38,855 nucleotides of DNA, from contig CATLHC010000023.1 of assembly GCA_949948775.1 (NCBI GenBank), positions 1 to 38,855 of the forward strand, read 5' to 3'. The translations under genes and the position numbers were made by a program. The notes below the pieces were generated by a model, which ran no database searches, was not told the DNA's origin, and was given only the letters and a program-made list of their open reading frames with translations. Below, one piece after another: positions 25,349 through 33,201 of this stretch. Position 1 is the first letter of the stretch. Each line of letters begins with the position of its first letter. This DNA is from an uncultured Oscillospiraceae bacterium (GTDB taxonomy: Bacteria; Bacillota; Clostridia; Oscillospirales; Oscillospiraceae).

Positions 25349-25546
25349 ATGAAAAAAACCGTGGGATTTATTTTGAAAATCGTGGCGACCGCCATGGCGG
25401 TGGCCGCCGTGGTGTGCGCCATCGCAGCCTTCTGGGACCAGATTATGGACCTGATCGACACCGTGATGGACAAGGTGGAGCAAAAGCGGGCGGACAGATG
25501 CTTCCAGCCCGCCGAGTACGACGACTACGACGACAGCATTATGTGA
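25349..25546 (+). CDS. Small membrane protein B (65 aa) with acidic tail
   Basis: A 65-aa protein: one membrane segment (about residues 5-28), an amphipathic helix (WDQIMDLIDTVMDKVEQKRADR) and a Tyr/Asp-rich tail (EYDDYDDSIM). Good RBS (AAGGAGG). Paralogous at the N-terminus to the 36-aa protein just upstream, co-transcribed and closed by a strong terminator. I cannot assign a role. Confidence 0.75.
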   Translation: MKKTVGFILKIVATAMAVAAVVCAIAAFWDQIMDLIDTVMDKVEQKRADRCFQPAEYDDYDDSIM

Positions 25547-25555
25547 CTGTGACAG

Positions 25556-25594
25556 GAAACAGCCCTCCCAACCAACCGGGAGGGCTGTTTTTAT
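25556..25594. terminator. Terminator after small membrane protein B
   Basis: CAGCCCTCCC (25560-25569) pairs with GGGAGGGCTG (25578-25587), T5 after and A3 before. Also serves the convergent minus-strand operon, whose last gene ends at 25591. Confidence 0.9.
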
Positions 25595-25782
25595 TCACTG
25601 TGGCTGGGAAGAAAAGTGATGATGACTCCGGCAATACCAAGAATCAAGCCGAATAAACCCCAGCCAATATCGAGCGTGCCGATATTGGGAATCCAAAGCC
25701 CGCCGGATACGTCAAGCAGAACCAGCAGGATGCCCAGGAGGATCAAGGCGATGCCTTGCAATTGACGCTTCGTGAAAAGCAC
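25591..25782 (-). CDS. Small two-segment membrane protein, start uncertain
   Basis: About 56-63 aa with two hydrophobic segments (ALILLGILLVLLDVSGGLWIP and IGWGLFGLILGIAGVIITFLP). Coding potential is supported by position and hydrophobic pattern. The start is odd: a strong AGGAGG (25787-25782) overlaps the preceding stop, the GTG at 25782 is inside it, the next standard start (TTG 25761) is 20 nt away, and the codon at the ideal distance is ACG (25773). Last gene of the six-gene minus-strand operon. Confidence 0.6.
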   Translation of the reverse strand: MLFTKRQLQGIALILLGILLVLLDVSGGLWIPNIGTLDIGWGLFGLILGIAGVIITFLPSHSE

Positions 25783-25785
25783 CTC

Positions 25786-27075
25786 CTAACGGATTTTCCG
25801 CGCCTCCAGATAGAAGCGCTTGTCGTGGGCCTCGCCCATGGAGAAGGTCTTGCGGGGGAGCACCCCGTCGTGGATGACAGAGGGAAACAGCGCCTGCTTG
25901 TCCATGGGGGGCAGGAGAAAGGCGATGTTGCCGGGCCGGGCGGCAAACTCCCGGGCCACGTCCTCGCCGTGGATGTAGTCCACCCTCCCCTCGTGGTCCA
26001 TGAGGTAGTCGTCTAGAAAGCTCTGCAGGGCGCCCACCGGCAGGCGGGCGGCGGAGGCGGGCACCATGACCATGCCCTCGCTCCCGGCACACAGGTAGCG
26101 CAGGGGCAGGCCGTCCCCACCGGCGTCCCTGCCCCGGCGGGCGCCGGGGTAGGCCCGGACCAGTGCGTCCAGTAGGGCCTCCGGGTCGGTGTGGAACACC
26201 ACCCGGTGAATGGGTTCGAACTCCAGGCTGTCGTCGTGGAGGTTCACCAGCTCGCACAGGGCGTACCGGGAGGGCAGGGCGTCCCACTTTTCCGGCGGCA
26301 TGAGCCGCTTCTGCCGCTCATAGCACTCCTTGGCGGTGGCCAGGGAGTGGTTTCCGTCCCCCACGGCGAAGAGCATGACGGGCTGGTTTTCCGTTCCGTA
26401 TTTGGTGTTGAAGGCGGCGAAGTCCGCCAGGGCGGACAGGGCCGCGGCCGCCCGCTCCAGTTGTGCCTGCGTCAGCCGCCAGCCCTTCACGTGCCCGCCC
26501 TGCTCCATCAGGTCGAAGTCGTAGAGCAGCTCCATGCCGGCGGTCTGCGCCGCCAGCGGCTCGATGACCGTGCGGCCGGGGTCGTCGGTGAGCAGCATGG
26601 CGTGGGGCAGCTCGATGGGGGCGTTTTTGCGCACCGCCACTCGGGGCGGGATGCGGGACATGACCACGCCCTCCGTGGCGCGGATGAGCGCGTCGGAGCC
26701 CGGCTCATAGTCGTAGGCGGTCAGGTCGGCCATGCCCACCAGGCCCCGGCGGACCCTGCCGTTCCAAAGCGTGCGCTCTACGTAGACCATGGCCCCGGGC
26801 AGGGTCTTGAACCGGCCCTCCCGGACATAGCGGGACATGGTGGCGTTGATGTCCATGATGTCGATCTCCACCTGGGGGCCGTCCAGGCTGCTCTCGGGCA
26901 GGATGAGCCGCAGGGCGGAGGGGGCGCGGCCCACCCGCTCCTCCACCCGCTGCCAGTATTCGGGCTGGGAGGTGTACTGGTCGCAGGCCACCACCGACCA
27001 CTTGTCGTAGTCGCAGCCCTGGGGCAGCAGGATGTCGGCGGGCTGGAAGGGCAGTTTGTCAAAGGTGTTCTCCAT
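25786..27075 (-). CDS. DUF1015 family protein
   Basis: A 429-aa cytosolic protein of DUF1015. Recognised by the ADILLPQGCDYDKWSVVACDQYTSQPEYW start, by LFAVGDGNHSLATAKECYE and by HRVVFHTD; length is typical. ATG 27075 has AAAGGAG upstream; the frame is open well beyond it but overlaps the neighbouring genes. DUF1015 has no settled biochemical function; family members often sit beside serine-pathway genes (serA, serC), and here it lies in an operon with a ThrH-type phosphoserine phosphatase and an aminotransferase. Confidence 0.9.
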   Translation of the reverse strand: MENTFDKLPFQPADILLPQGCDYDKWSVVACDQYTSQPEYWQRVEERVGRAPSALRLILPESSLDGPQVEIDIMDINATMSRYVREGRFKTLPGAMVYVERTLWNGRVRRGLVGMADLTAYDYEPGSDALIRATEGVVMSRIPPRVAVRKNAPIELPHAMLLTDDPGRTVIEPLAAQTAGMELLYDFDLMEQGGHVKGWRLTQAQLERAAAALSALADFAAFNTKYGTENQPVMLFAVGDGNHSLATAKECYERQKRLMPPEKWDALPSRYALCELVNLHDDSLEFEPIHRVVFHTDPEALLDALVRAYPGARRGRDAGGDGLPLRYLCAGSEGMVMVPASAARLPVGALQSFLDDYLMDHEGRVDYIHGEDVAREFAARPGNIAFLLPPMDKQALFPSVIHDGVLPRKTFSMGEAHDKRFYLEARKIR

Positions 27076-27104
27076 GGCGGAAACTCCTTTCTGCTGATTC
27101 AAAA

Positions 27105-27329
27105 TTATTTGCCGTTTCGGAAGGCTTCCCAGCCGCAGACGGCAAGGCCGGCGCACATAACGATGGCGGAGAGGATAAAGGGAACCAGGGTGCCGTGGGA
27201 GACAAACGCGCTCAGCAGCCCGCCTACCCCGTTTAGTGTAACAGGATTTAACAGGGCGTGTATCAGGCAGAACGCGAAAAACACGAAACCGATGACCGTG
27301 AGAAGGACGCCGAAAACCATCCGTTTCAT
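27105..27329 (-). CDS. Small membrane protein (74 aa)
   Basis: A 74-aa protein with two hydrophobic segments (MVFGVLLTVIGFVFFAFCLIHALL and LVPFILSAIVMCAGLAVCG) and a short basic C-terminus. ATG 27329 shares one base with the stop of the upstream thrH-like gene (TGATG), so translation is coupled; GGGGGTG serves as RBS. Not recognised. Confidence 0.7.
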   Translation of the reverse strand: MKRMVFGVLLTVIGFVFFAFCLIHALLNPVTLNGVGGLLSAFVSHGTLVPFILSAIVMCAGLAVCGWEAFRNGK

Positions 27330-27928
27330 CAAAGCACCCCCTTGATGGCGGCCAGCAGGTCGGGGAACTCCTCAAAGGCGGGGATATCGGGGTAGTCGGC
27401 CTTAATGGCGGCGGTGGACTTGAACAGAAAGCCTGCCTTGCCGGCCTGGATCATGGCCAGGTCGTTGAAGCTGTCCCCGGCGGCGATGGTCTCGAAGCCG
27501 CAGGATTGCAGCGCCTTCACGGTGGTGAGCTTGGACTTGGCGCAGCGCATCTTGTAGCCGGTGATCTCGCCGCTGTCGGCCACCTCCAGGGTATTGCAGA
27601 ATAGGGTGGGCCAATTGAGCTTGGCCATCAGGGGCTTGGCGAACTGCTCGAAGGTGTCGCTCAGGATTACCACCTGGGTGATGGTGCGCAGTTCGTCCAA
27701 AAACTCCCTGGCGCCGGGGAGCGGATCGATCTTGGCGATGGTGGCCTGGATTTCCCTGAGCCCCAGGCCGTGCTCCTTCAGGATGGCCAGGCGGTAGGCC
27801 ATGAGCTTGTCGTAATCCGGCTCATCCCGGGTGGTGCGGCGCAGCTCGGGAATGCCGCTGGCCTGGGAGAAGGCGATCCAGATCTCGGGGACCAGCACGC
27901 CCTCCATATCTAAACAGACGATGTTCAT
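27329..27928 (-). CDS. thrH: ThrH-like HAD phosphatase (phosphoserine phosphatase / homoserine phosphotransferase)
   Basis: A 199-aa HAD enzyme. The nucleophile motif is CLDMEGVLVPEIWIAF with D7 and E9, an unusual DxE start shared with Pseudomonas ThrH; VVILSDTFEQFAKPLM and AAGDSFNDLAMI supply the other HAD motifs. Length and the TTRDEPDYDKLM segment also match ThrH. Known ThrH hydrolyses phosphoserine and can pass phosphate to homoserine. It lies 18 nt after the aminotransferase gene in the same operon, consistent with amino acid metabolism. Confidence 0.85.
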   Translation of the reverse strand: MNIVCLDMEGVLVPEIWIAFSQASGIPELRRTTRDEPDYDKLMAYRLAILKEHGLGLREIQATIAKIDPLPGAREFLDELRTITQVVILSDTFEQFAKPLMAKLNWPTLFCNTLEVADSGEITGYKMRCAKSKLTTVKALQSCGFETIAAGDSFNDLAMIQAGKAGFLFKSTAAIKADYPDIPAFEEFPDLLAAIKGVL

Positions 27929-27946
27929 AAAAACGCTTCCTTTCTC

Positions 27947-29119
27947 TCAGCCCTTCAGGCTGTTCAGGAACTTTTCAAGCCGGTTCAGCGCCTCCGCCAA
28001 GTCGTGCATGGAGGCGGCGTAGCAGGCTCGGACGTAGCCCTCCCCACCGGGGCCGAAGGCGGGGCCGGGGATCACCGCCACCCGCTGCTCCGCCAGGAAC
28101 CGGTCGGCAAACTGTTCGCTGGTCAGCCCCGTGGACTTGATGCAGGGAAAGGTGTAAAAGGCCCCCAGAGGCTCGAAGCAGCTCAGCCCCAGCTTGCGGA
28201 AGCCGTCCACCAAAAACCGGCGGCGGCCGTCGTACTCGTCCCGCATGGCCTCAATGTCCTCGTCCCCGTGCTCCAGCGCCTCAATGGCGGCGTACTGGCT
28301 GGTGGTGGGGGCGGACATGATGGCGTACTGGTGGAGCTTGGTCATGGCGGAGATGAGGGGCTTGGGGCCGCACACGTAGCCCAGCCGCCAACCAGTCATG
28401 GAATACGCCTTGGAGAAGCCGTTGACCACCACGGTGCGCTCCACCATGTCCGGGATGTTGGCCATGGACACATGCCGCCCGCCGTAGGTCAGTTCGGCGT
28501 AGATCTCGTCGGATACCACCATGATGTCGGTGCCCCGGAGGACGGAGGCCAGCGCCTCCAGGTCTCCCCGGCCCATGACGCCCCCGGTGGGGTTGTTGGG
28601 GAAGGGAAGGACCACCGCCTTGGTCTTAGGCGTGATGGCGGAGCGCAGCTCATGGGGGGTGAGGCGGAAGTCGTTTTCCGCGCGGGTCTCCACCAGCACC
28701 GGCACCCCGTGGAGTATGGACACCAGGGGTTCGTAGCACACGAAGGAGGGGGTGGGGATGATGACCTCGTCCCCCGGCTCCAACAGGCAGCGGAAGGTCA
28801 AATCCAGCCCCTCGCTGCCGCCCACGGTGACCAGAATCTGGCCCACGGGGGCGTACTCCAAATCAAACCGCCGCTTGAGATAGCGGGAGATGGCCCCGCG
28901 CAGGTCGCTGAGGCCCGCGTTGGGGGTATACTTGGTGAAGCCCTTCTCCAGAGAGTAGATGCCCGCGTCCCGGATGTGCCAGGGGGTGGGGAAATCCGGT
29001 TCCCCGATGCCCAGGGAGATGCCTCCCTCCATGCCCTGGAGCAGATCGAAATATTTTCGGATGCCGGAGGGATGGATGTCCTGCACCCGACCGCACATGA
29101 GCTTGCTATAGTCCATCAT
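27947..29119 (-). CDS. PLP-dependent class I/II aminotransferase (PatA/AspC-like)
   Basis: A 390-aa fold-type I aminotransferase. The PLP lysine is K237 in GFSKAYSMTGWRLGY; LPFPNNPTGG (171-180) and SDEIYAELTY (203-212) are conserved cofactor segments. It resembles B. subtilis PatA and clostridial aspartate or aromatic aminotransferases. The start ATG overlaps the regulator's stop (ATGA), so it is translationally coupled to the Lrp/AsnC gene. Substrate cannot be fixed from sequence. Confidence 0.92.
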   Translation of the reverse strand: MMDYSKLMCGRVQDIHPSGIRKYFDLLQGMEGGISLGIGEPDFPTPWHIRDAGIYSLEKGFTKYTPNAGLSDLRGAISRYLKRRFDLEYAPVGQILVTVGGSEGLDLTFRCLLEPGDEVIIPTPSFVCYEPLVSILHGVPVLVETRAENDFRLTPHELRSAITPKTKAVVLPFPNNPTGGVMGRGDLEALASVLRGTDIMVVSDEIYAELTYGGRHVSMANIPDMVERTVVVNGFSKAYSMTGWRLGYVCGPKPLISAMTKLHQYAIMSAPTTSQYAAIEALEHGDEDIEAMRDEYDGRRRFLVDGFRKLGLSCFEPLGAFYTFPCIKSTGLTSEQFADRFLAEQRVAVIPGPAFGPGGEGYVRACYAASMHDLAEALNRLEKFLNSLKG

Positions 29120-29598
29120 TCAAACACAAACCTTTCCTCCTGAACCTCCTGGATGGGGAAGATCAGGTGCTTTTCCTTATATTTCTTCAGAATGAAGTGG
29201 GTGGCGGTGCCGGTGACGCCCTCGATGGGGGCCAGCTTCTCTCCCACGAATCGGGCCACCTCCTTCAAGGTGCGCCCGGAGATGGTGACCGTCATGTCAT
29301 AAGCGCCGCCGGACATGAGGTAGAGACTCTCCACCTCCTCGTACTGGTAGATGCGCTGGGCCACGCGGTCAAAGCCCTCCCCCCGCTGGGGGGTGACGCT
29401 GACCTCGATGAGCGCGGTGACCGACTCCTGCTGGGTGCGGTCCCAGTCCACGATAGTCTTATAGCCAAGGATGATGTGATCCTTTTCGTATTGTGCCACT
29501 GCCGCCGACACCTCGTCTTCGGTCATGCCAGTCATGGCGGCCAGCTGGGCGCGGGTCAGGGTGGAGTCATCCTCCAAAAGCTGGAGCAGATCTTTCAT
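29116..29598 (-). CDS. Lrp/AsnC family transcriptional regulator
   Basis: A 160-aa regulator: N-terminal helix-turn-helix (LTRAQLAAMTGMTEDEVSAAVAQYEKDHIILGYKTIVDW) and a C-terminal RAM-type ligand domain (ALIEVSVTPQRGEGFDRVAQRIYQYEEVESLYLMSGGAYDMTVTISG). First gene of a six-gene operon, with AGGAGG upstream. Likely senses an amino acid and controls this operon. Confidence 0.93.
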   Translation of the reverse strand: MKDLLQLLEDDSTLTRAQLAAMTGMTEDEVSAAVAQYEKDHIILGYKTIVDWDRTQQESVTALIEVSVTPQRGEGFDRVAQRIYQYEEVESLYLMSGGAYDMTVTISGRTLKEVARFVGEKLAPIEGVTGTATHFILKKYKEKHLIFPIQEVQEERFVFE

Positions 29599-29641
29599 AG
29601 CGCGTGCCTCCTAAAGTGACTGTAAAGAAATTGATTTTAAC

Positions 29642-29670
29642 ATTATATACTTAACCAAAAGAAATGGCAA
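29642..29670 (-). promoter_or_regulatory. Promoter of the Lrp-aminotransferase-thrH-DUF1015 operon
   Basis: On the minus strand: TTGCCA (29670-29665), 17 bp, TATAAT (29647-29642). Confidence 0.75.
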
Positions 29671-29710
29671 TCCCCTTTTCCGGCAAACAGACAGAATCCC
29701 GCAAAACCTC

Positions 29711-29739
29711 TTGCAATCCGGCGGTATATAGGGTATAAT
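29711..29739 (+). promoter_or_regulatory. Promoter of efp
   Basis: TTGCAA (29711-29716), 17 bp, TATAAT (29734-29739). Divergent from the Lrp operon promoter. Confidence 0.8.
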
Positions 29740-29794
29740 ACATTGACTTATTTCTGATGAAACTATAAATTTTCGATATTGGAGGACGAGACCA

Positions 29795-30364
29795 ATGGCA
29801 ATGATTACAGCAGGCGACTTCCGCAACGGCAAGACCTTCGAGATGGACGGCAAGGTGATGCAGGTCATCGAGTTCCAGCACGTCAAGCCCGGCAAGGGCG
29901 CCGCCTTCGTGCGCACCAAGATGAAGAACGTGGTGACCGGCGCCGTCACTGAGACCTCCTTCAACCCCACCGCCAAGTTCGAGGAGGCCTTCGTGGACCG
30001 CAAGGACATGGAGTACAGCTACAACGACGGCGATTTGTACTACTTTATGGACCCGGAGTCCTACGAGCTGATTCCCATCAACAAGGACGTGTTGGGCGAT
30101 AACTTTAAGTTCGTTAAAGAGAACATGGTGTGCAAGATCATGTCCTATAAGGGCAGCGTGTTCGGTGTGGAGCCGCCCAACTTCGTGGAGCTGGAGGTCA
30201 CCGAGTCCGACCCCGGCGTGAAGGGCGACACCGCCACCAACGTCACTAAGCCCGCCATTCTGGAGACCGGTGCGGAGATCAAGGTGCCTTTGTTCGTCAA
30301 CCCCGGCGACCGCATCCGCATCGATACCCGTACCGGCGAGTATTTGGAGCGCTGCAAGGGCTGA
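29795..30364 (+). CDS. efp: Elongation factor P
   Basis: A 189-aa three-domain OB-fold protein that rescues ribosomes stalled at polyproline. The tip loop reads KPGKGAAF, with K34 at the position of B. subtilis Lys32, which carries a 5-aminopentanol group; E. coli-type EF-P instead is beta-lysylated by EpmA/EpmB, and neither is visible. The C-terminus [16 protein letters not shown] is conserved. RBS GGAGGACGAG. Confidence 0.97.
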   Translation: MAMITAGDFRNGKTFEMDGKVMQVIEFQHVKPGKGAAFVRTKMKNVVTGAVTETSFNPTAKFEEAFVDRKDMEYSYNDGDLYYFMDPESYELIPINKDVLGDNFKFVKENMVCKIMSYKGSVFGVEPPNFVELEVTESDPGVKGDTATNVTKPAILETGAEIKVPLFVNPGDRIRIDTRTGEYLERCKG

Positions 30365-30466
30365 GCGCGGAGAAACCGGGAGCAGGGGACTAAGGCCGGG
30401 GCCGAAGGTGAGACCTTAGCTTCCGTCGCGGAGGTTTCGCAGCGTGACAAGGAAAGGGAGCGCATT

Positions 30467-30892
30467 ATGACCATTTCGGAAAAGGTAGCCTATATTCAGG
30501 GCCTGTTCGACGGCCTGAAGCTGGACACCGAAAACTCCAGCGAGGCCCGCATTCTCTCCGAGGTGCTGGATGTGCTGCGGGAGGTGGGCCAGCAGCTGGA
30601 CGGCATGGACGCCGCCATGGACCAGTTCGACGAGGAGCTGGACACCCTGGGGGACACCGTGGCCGAGCTGGAGGAGGCCGTGTTCGACGACGAGGACGAG
30701 CGGGACGCGGACTTCGACGGCGGGGACGACGGGGAGGAGGACTTCTTTGAGATCCCGTGCCCCACCTGCGGCGAGGACCTGGTGGTGGACGACGAGGCCC
30801 TGGCCGCCGGGGTGGTGGACTGCCCCGTGTGCGGCGGCAAGTTTGCTCTGTCCTTCGAGGACGACGCGGACGGCTCCGCCGACGATGAATAG
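30467..30892 (+). CDS. Acidic protein with CD1247-like N-terminus and zinc-ribbon-like C-terminus
   Basis: A 141-aa, strongly acidic protein. The N-terminal 70 residues (KVAYIQGLFDGLKLDTENSSEARILSEVLDVLREV) match the clostridial CD1247 N-terminal domain, and the following coiled-coil-like stretch is rich in Glu/Asp. The C-terminus has two CxxC pairs, CPTCGE and CPVCGG, spaced as in a zinc ribbon. It follows efp by about 100 nt in a probable operon, an arrangement frequent in Clostridia. No function is established; a nucleic-acid- or protein-binding role is a guess. Confidence 0.8.
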   Translation: MTISEKVAYIQGLFDGLKLDTENSSEARILSEVLDVLREVGQQLDGMDAAMDQFDEELDTLGDTVAELEEAVFDDEDERDADFDGGDDGEEDFFEIPCPTCGEDLVVDDEALAAGVVDCPVCGGKFALSFEDDADGSADDE

Positions 30893-30899
30893 GCAAGAA

Positions 30900-30937
30900 G
30901 CAGCCCTCCGGCGGGAGCCGGAGGGCTGCTTTTTATT
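30900..30937. terminator. Terminator after the efp operon
   Basis: GCAGCCCTCCGGC (30900-30912) pairs with GCCGGAGGGCTGC (30917-30929), T5 following. Convergent with the deacetylase gene, whose stop lies inside this region. Confidence 0.9.
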
Positions 30938-31679
30938 GGGACGCCGGAGGAAGCCTGCGGTATACCTTGCCGTTTTCCGGCGTCTTTCCCCGGATGGCGA
31001 ACAGCTCTTCCACGGTGACGAAGTGAAAGCCTTTGGCCATTAGGGTGTCCACCACCTGGAGGGCGGTCTCTACGCTGGCGGGATAGATGTCGTGGAGTAG
31101 GATAATGTCCCCGTCCTGCGCACGGTCCAGGATGACGGACACCTGGCGCTCCGTGTCCCGGTCGGACCAGTCCTCCGGGTCCACCGACCACAGGACGATG
31201 GGAGCGGCCGCCCGGGCCTGGGTGGCGGCGTTCATCATGCCGTAGGGGGGGCGGAGCATGAAGTCCTTTTGCCCAAGCAGAGCGCCGAGGGTGGCGCGCA
31301 GCTCGTCCACCTCGGCGTAAAAATCCGAGGCGTTCAGCTCCGCCAGGGACTTGTGGTGATAGGTGTGCAGGCCGATCTGATGTCCCTCCCCCGCCATGCG
31401 CTGGAGCAGCAGCTCGTTGCCCTCCACGTTTTCACCGATGACGAAAAAGGTGGCGTGTACGCCCCGCTGGGCCAGGCCGTCCAGTAGGACGGAGGTGGTT
31501 GCCGCCTTTGGCCCGTCGTCGAAGGTGAGAGCGACGTACGGTCCGGCAGGGATTTTGGCTCCGCCGGCGACGTCCCGGGCCGTGCCGGGTTCGCTCCGGG
31601 GCAGGCAGGGGACTGCCGCCAACGCCAGCGCCGCCAGCGCCAGCGTCCCCGCTTGAACCCGTTTTTTCCAGTTGGACAA
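30933..31679 (-). CDS. Exported polysaccharide deacetylase (NodB-type)
   Basis: A 248-aa carbohydrate esterase 4 enzyme. N-terminal hydrophobic segment (about 9-26) for export or anchoring, then the NodB motifs: LTFDDGPK (51-58), HTYHH (105-109) with metal-binding histidines, and LRPPYG. Likely N-deacetylates peptidoglycan or a related wall glycan; some relatives act in sporulation (PdaA/PdaB). The start is TTG 31679 with AAAGGCGG before it; no ATG is in frame nearby. Confidence 0.88.
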   Translation of the reverse strand: MSNWKKRVQAGTLALAALALAAVPCLPRSEPGTARDVAGGAKIPAGPYVALTFDDGPKAATTSVLLDGLAQRGVHATFFVIGENVEGNELLLQRMAGEGHQIGLHTYHHKSLAELNASDFYAEVDELRATLGALLGQKDFMLRPPYGMMNAATQARAAAPIVLWSVDPEDWSDRDTERQVSVILDRAQDGDIILLHDIYPASVETALQVVDTLMAKGFHFVTVEELFAIRGKTPENGKVYRRLPPASQ

Positions 31680-31751
31680 GCCGTTCGCCGCCTTTCATAC
31701 GTAGCTTTGGTCAGTATGCGCGGCTGGGCTTTTTTTATACTGTCGGCGGTC

Positions 31752-31793
31752 AAAAAGCGGCGCCTGGATTCCAAAGTCCAGGCGCCGCTTTTT
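31752..31793. terminator. Perfect 17-bp bidirectional terminator
   Basis: AAAAAGCGGCGCCTGGA (31752-31768) pairs with its exact complement (31777-31793); the arms supply the T-tract in both directions. It lies 8 bp downstream of the Xaa-Pro peptidase gene on the minus strand. Confidence 0.85.
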
Positions 31794-31800
31794 TGATTTT

Positions 31801-32865
31801 TTAAAGAATGATGAGTTGCTTGGGGGAATGGGTGATGTTGACGCAGCCGTCCTCGGTGAGCATGACGACGTCCTCAATGCGCACGCCGAATTTTCCGGGG
31901 AGGTAGATGCCCGGCTCGGCGGACAGCAGCGCCCCGGCGGGGATGGGCTTATCCCAGGTGCTGCTGAAGCGGGGATTTTCGTGGATTTCAATGCCCAGGG
32001 AGTGGCCGAAGCCGTGGCCGAAGTATTCCCCGTAGCCGGCGTCGGCAATGACCTTGGCCCCGGCCTCGTGGACCTCCTTGCCGGTGACGCCGCCGTGGGC
32101 GGCGGCTATCCCCGCCAGCTGGGCCTTCAGCACGGTGTTGTAAACCAGCTCCATCTCCTCGCTGGGCTGCCCAATGGCCACGGTGCGGGTCATATCGGAG
32201 CAGTAGCCCCCCACCTTGCAGCCGAAGTCCATGGTGAGAAACTGGCCCTTTCGAATCACGTCCGGGCCGGGGACGGCGTGGGGCTTGGAACCGTTGGCTC
32301 CGCAGGCCACGATGGGGTCGAAGGAGTTGCGCTCGGCGCCCTTGCGGGCCATGATGTAGGTCAGCCGGGCGGCCACCTCCTGCTCGGTGAGGCCGGGCTT
32401 GAGGAAGTTCAGAATTTCCAGCAGGGCCTCGTCGGTGATGCGCTGGGCCTCTCTCATGGCGCACAGCTCATCCGCGTCCTTGATCATGCGCAGGTCGGTG
32501 AGCATCTGGGAGGCGGGGACAAACTCGGCCTCCACATCCTTTGTCCACTGGTTGTAGTCGGCCACGGGCATGTACTGCTCCTCGAAGCCCAGCTTGGCCA
32601 CGCCGTTTTTCTTTACCAGCTCCGCCGCCAGCTGCCGGTAATTGCTGCCCTTGGGGGGCAGGGCCACCTCCGCCCCGGCAATGAGGTGCTGGGCGGCCTC
32701 GATATACCGAGTGTCGGTGTAGTACCAGGTCTTGTCCGGCGTGATGAAGGCCACGCCCTCCCCGTGGAAGCCCATGGCGTAGAACTCGCCGGGCTCGCTG
32801 GTGATGAGCATGGCGTCCAGGCTCCGGTCCTTCAGGCCGGCGGCGATCTTTTCAAAGTGTGTCAT
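31801..32865 (-). CDS. pepP: Xaa-Pro aminopeptidase (M24 family)
   Basis: A 354-aa metallopeptidase that removes N-terminal residues before proline. N-terminal creatinase-like domain (1-130) and a pita-bread catalytic domain whose metal ligands are visible: TMDFGCKVGGYCSDMT (two Asp), HGFGHSLGIEIHE (His), LSAEPGIYLPG (Glu) and GVRIEDVV (Glu). I chose ATG 32865, which has TTGGAG 9 nt upstream; TTG 32889 is in frame but has no RBS. It may be co-transcribed with the upstream small membrane protein, though a hairpin lies between. Confidence 0.93.
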   Translation of the reverse strand: MTHFEKIAAGLKDRSLDAMLITSEPGEFYAMGFHGEGVAFITPDKTWYYTDTRYIEAAQHLIAGAEVALPPKGSNYRQLAAELVKKNGVAKLGFEEQYMPVADYNQWTKDVEAEFVPASQMLTDLRMIKDADELCAMREAQRITDEALLEILNFLKPGLTEQEVAARLTYIMARKGAERNSFDPIVACGANGSKPHAVPGPDVIRKGQFLTMDFGCKVGGYCSDMTRTVAIGQPSEEMELVYNTVLKAQLAGIAAAHGGVTGKEVHEAGAKVIADAGYGEYFGHGFGHSLGIEIHENPRFSSTWDKPIPAGALLSAEPGIYLPGKFGVRIEDVVMLTEDGCVNITHSPKQLIIL

Positions 32866-32904
32866 TTGAACCATCTCCAATTTACTCAAAAATATTATGA
32901 ATGC

Positions 32905-32922
32905 GCCCGCCCTTCGGCGGGC
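32905..32922 (-). other. GC hairpin ahead of pepP
   Basis: GCCCGCC (32905-32911) and GGCGGGC (32916-32922) with a 4-nt loop. On the minus strand an AT-rich stretch including T5 follows after about 10 nt, so partial termination between the small membrane protein and pepP is possible. Confidence 0.4.
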
Positions 32923-32941
32923 GGGGCGGGATGAACGGGTT

Positions 32942-33190
32942 TTAGCCCGGATTCAGGCTGAGCCAGCCGATCACGGCCATGGCGATGATGGCCAGACCCA
33001 CGAAACGGGCGGCCATCAGCGTGGACTTGTCCGGCTCTTTGCTGGACGCCCGCCCCCGGCCCCAGCGCAGGAAAGCCTTGGGGTTGACGATGATGTACAG
33101 CCCCGCCGCCACCAGCAGGGTGGCCAGAACCAGGTACACGGTGGGCGAGAGCTGGATGCCATAGGGCGATGTCAGCGCGATTTGCAGCAT
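32942..33190 (-). CDS. Small two-segment membrane protein (82 aa)
   Basis: An 82-aa protein with two hydrophobic segments (TVYLVLATLLVAAGLYIIV and FVGLAIIAMAVIGWLSL) joined by a basic loop (KAFLRWGRGRASSKEPDKS). ATG 33190 follows AAGGAGGAG, 11 nt after the endonuclease IV-like gene. Unrecognised; conserved operon position would be the only clue. Confidence 0.75.
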   Translation of the reverse strand: MLQIALTSPYGIQLSPTVYLVLATLLVAAGLYIIVNPKAFLRWGRGRASSKEPDKSTLMAARFVGLAIIAMAVIGWLSLNPG

Positions 33191-33201
33191 AATGCTCCTC
33201 C

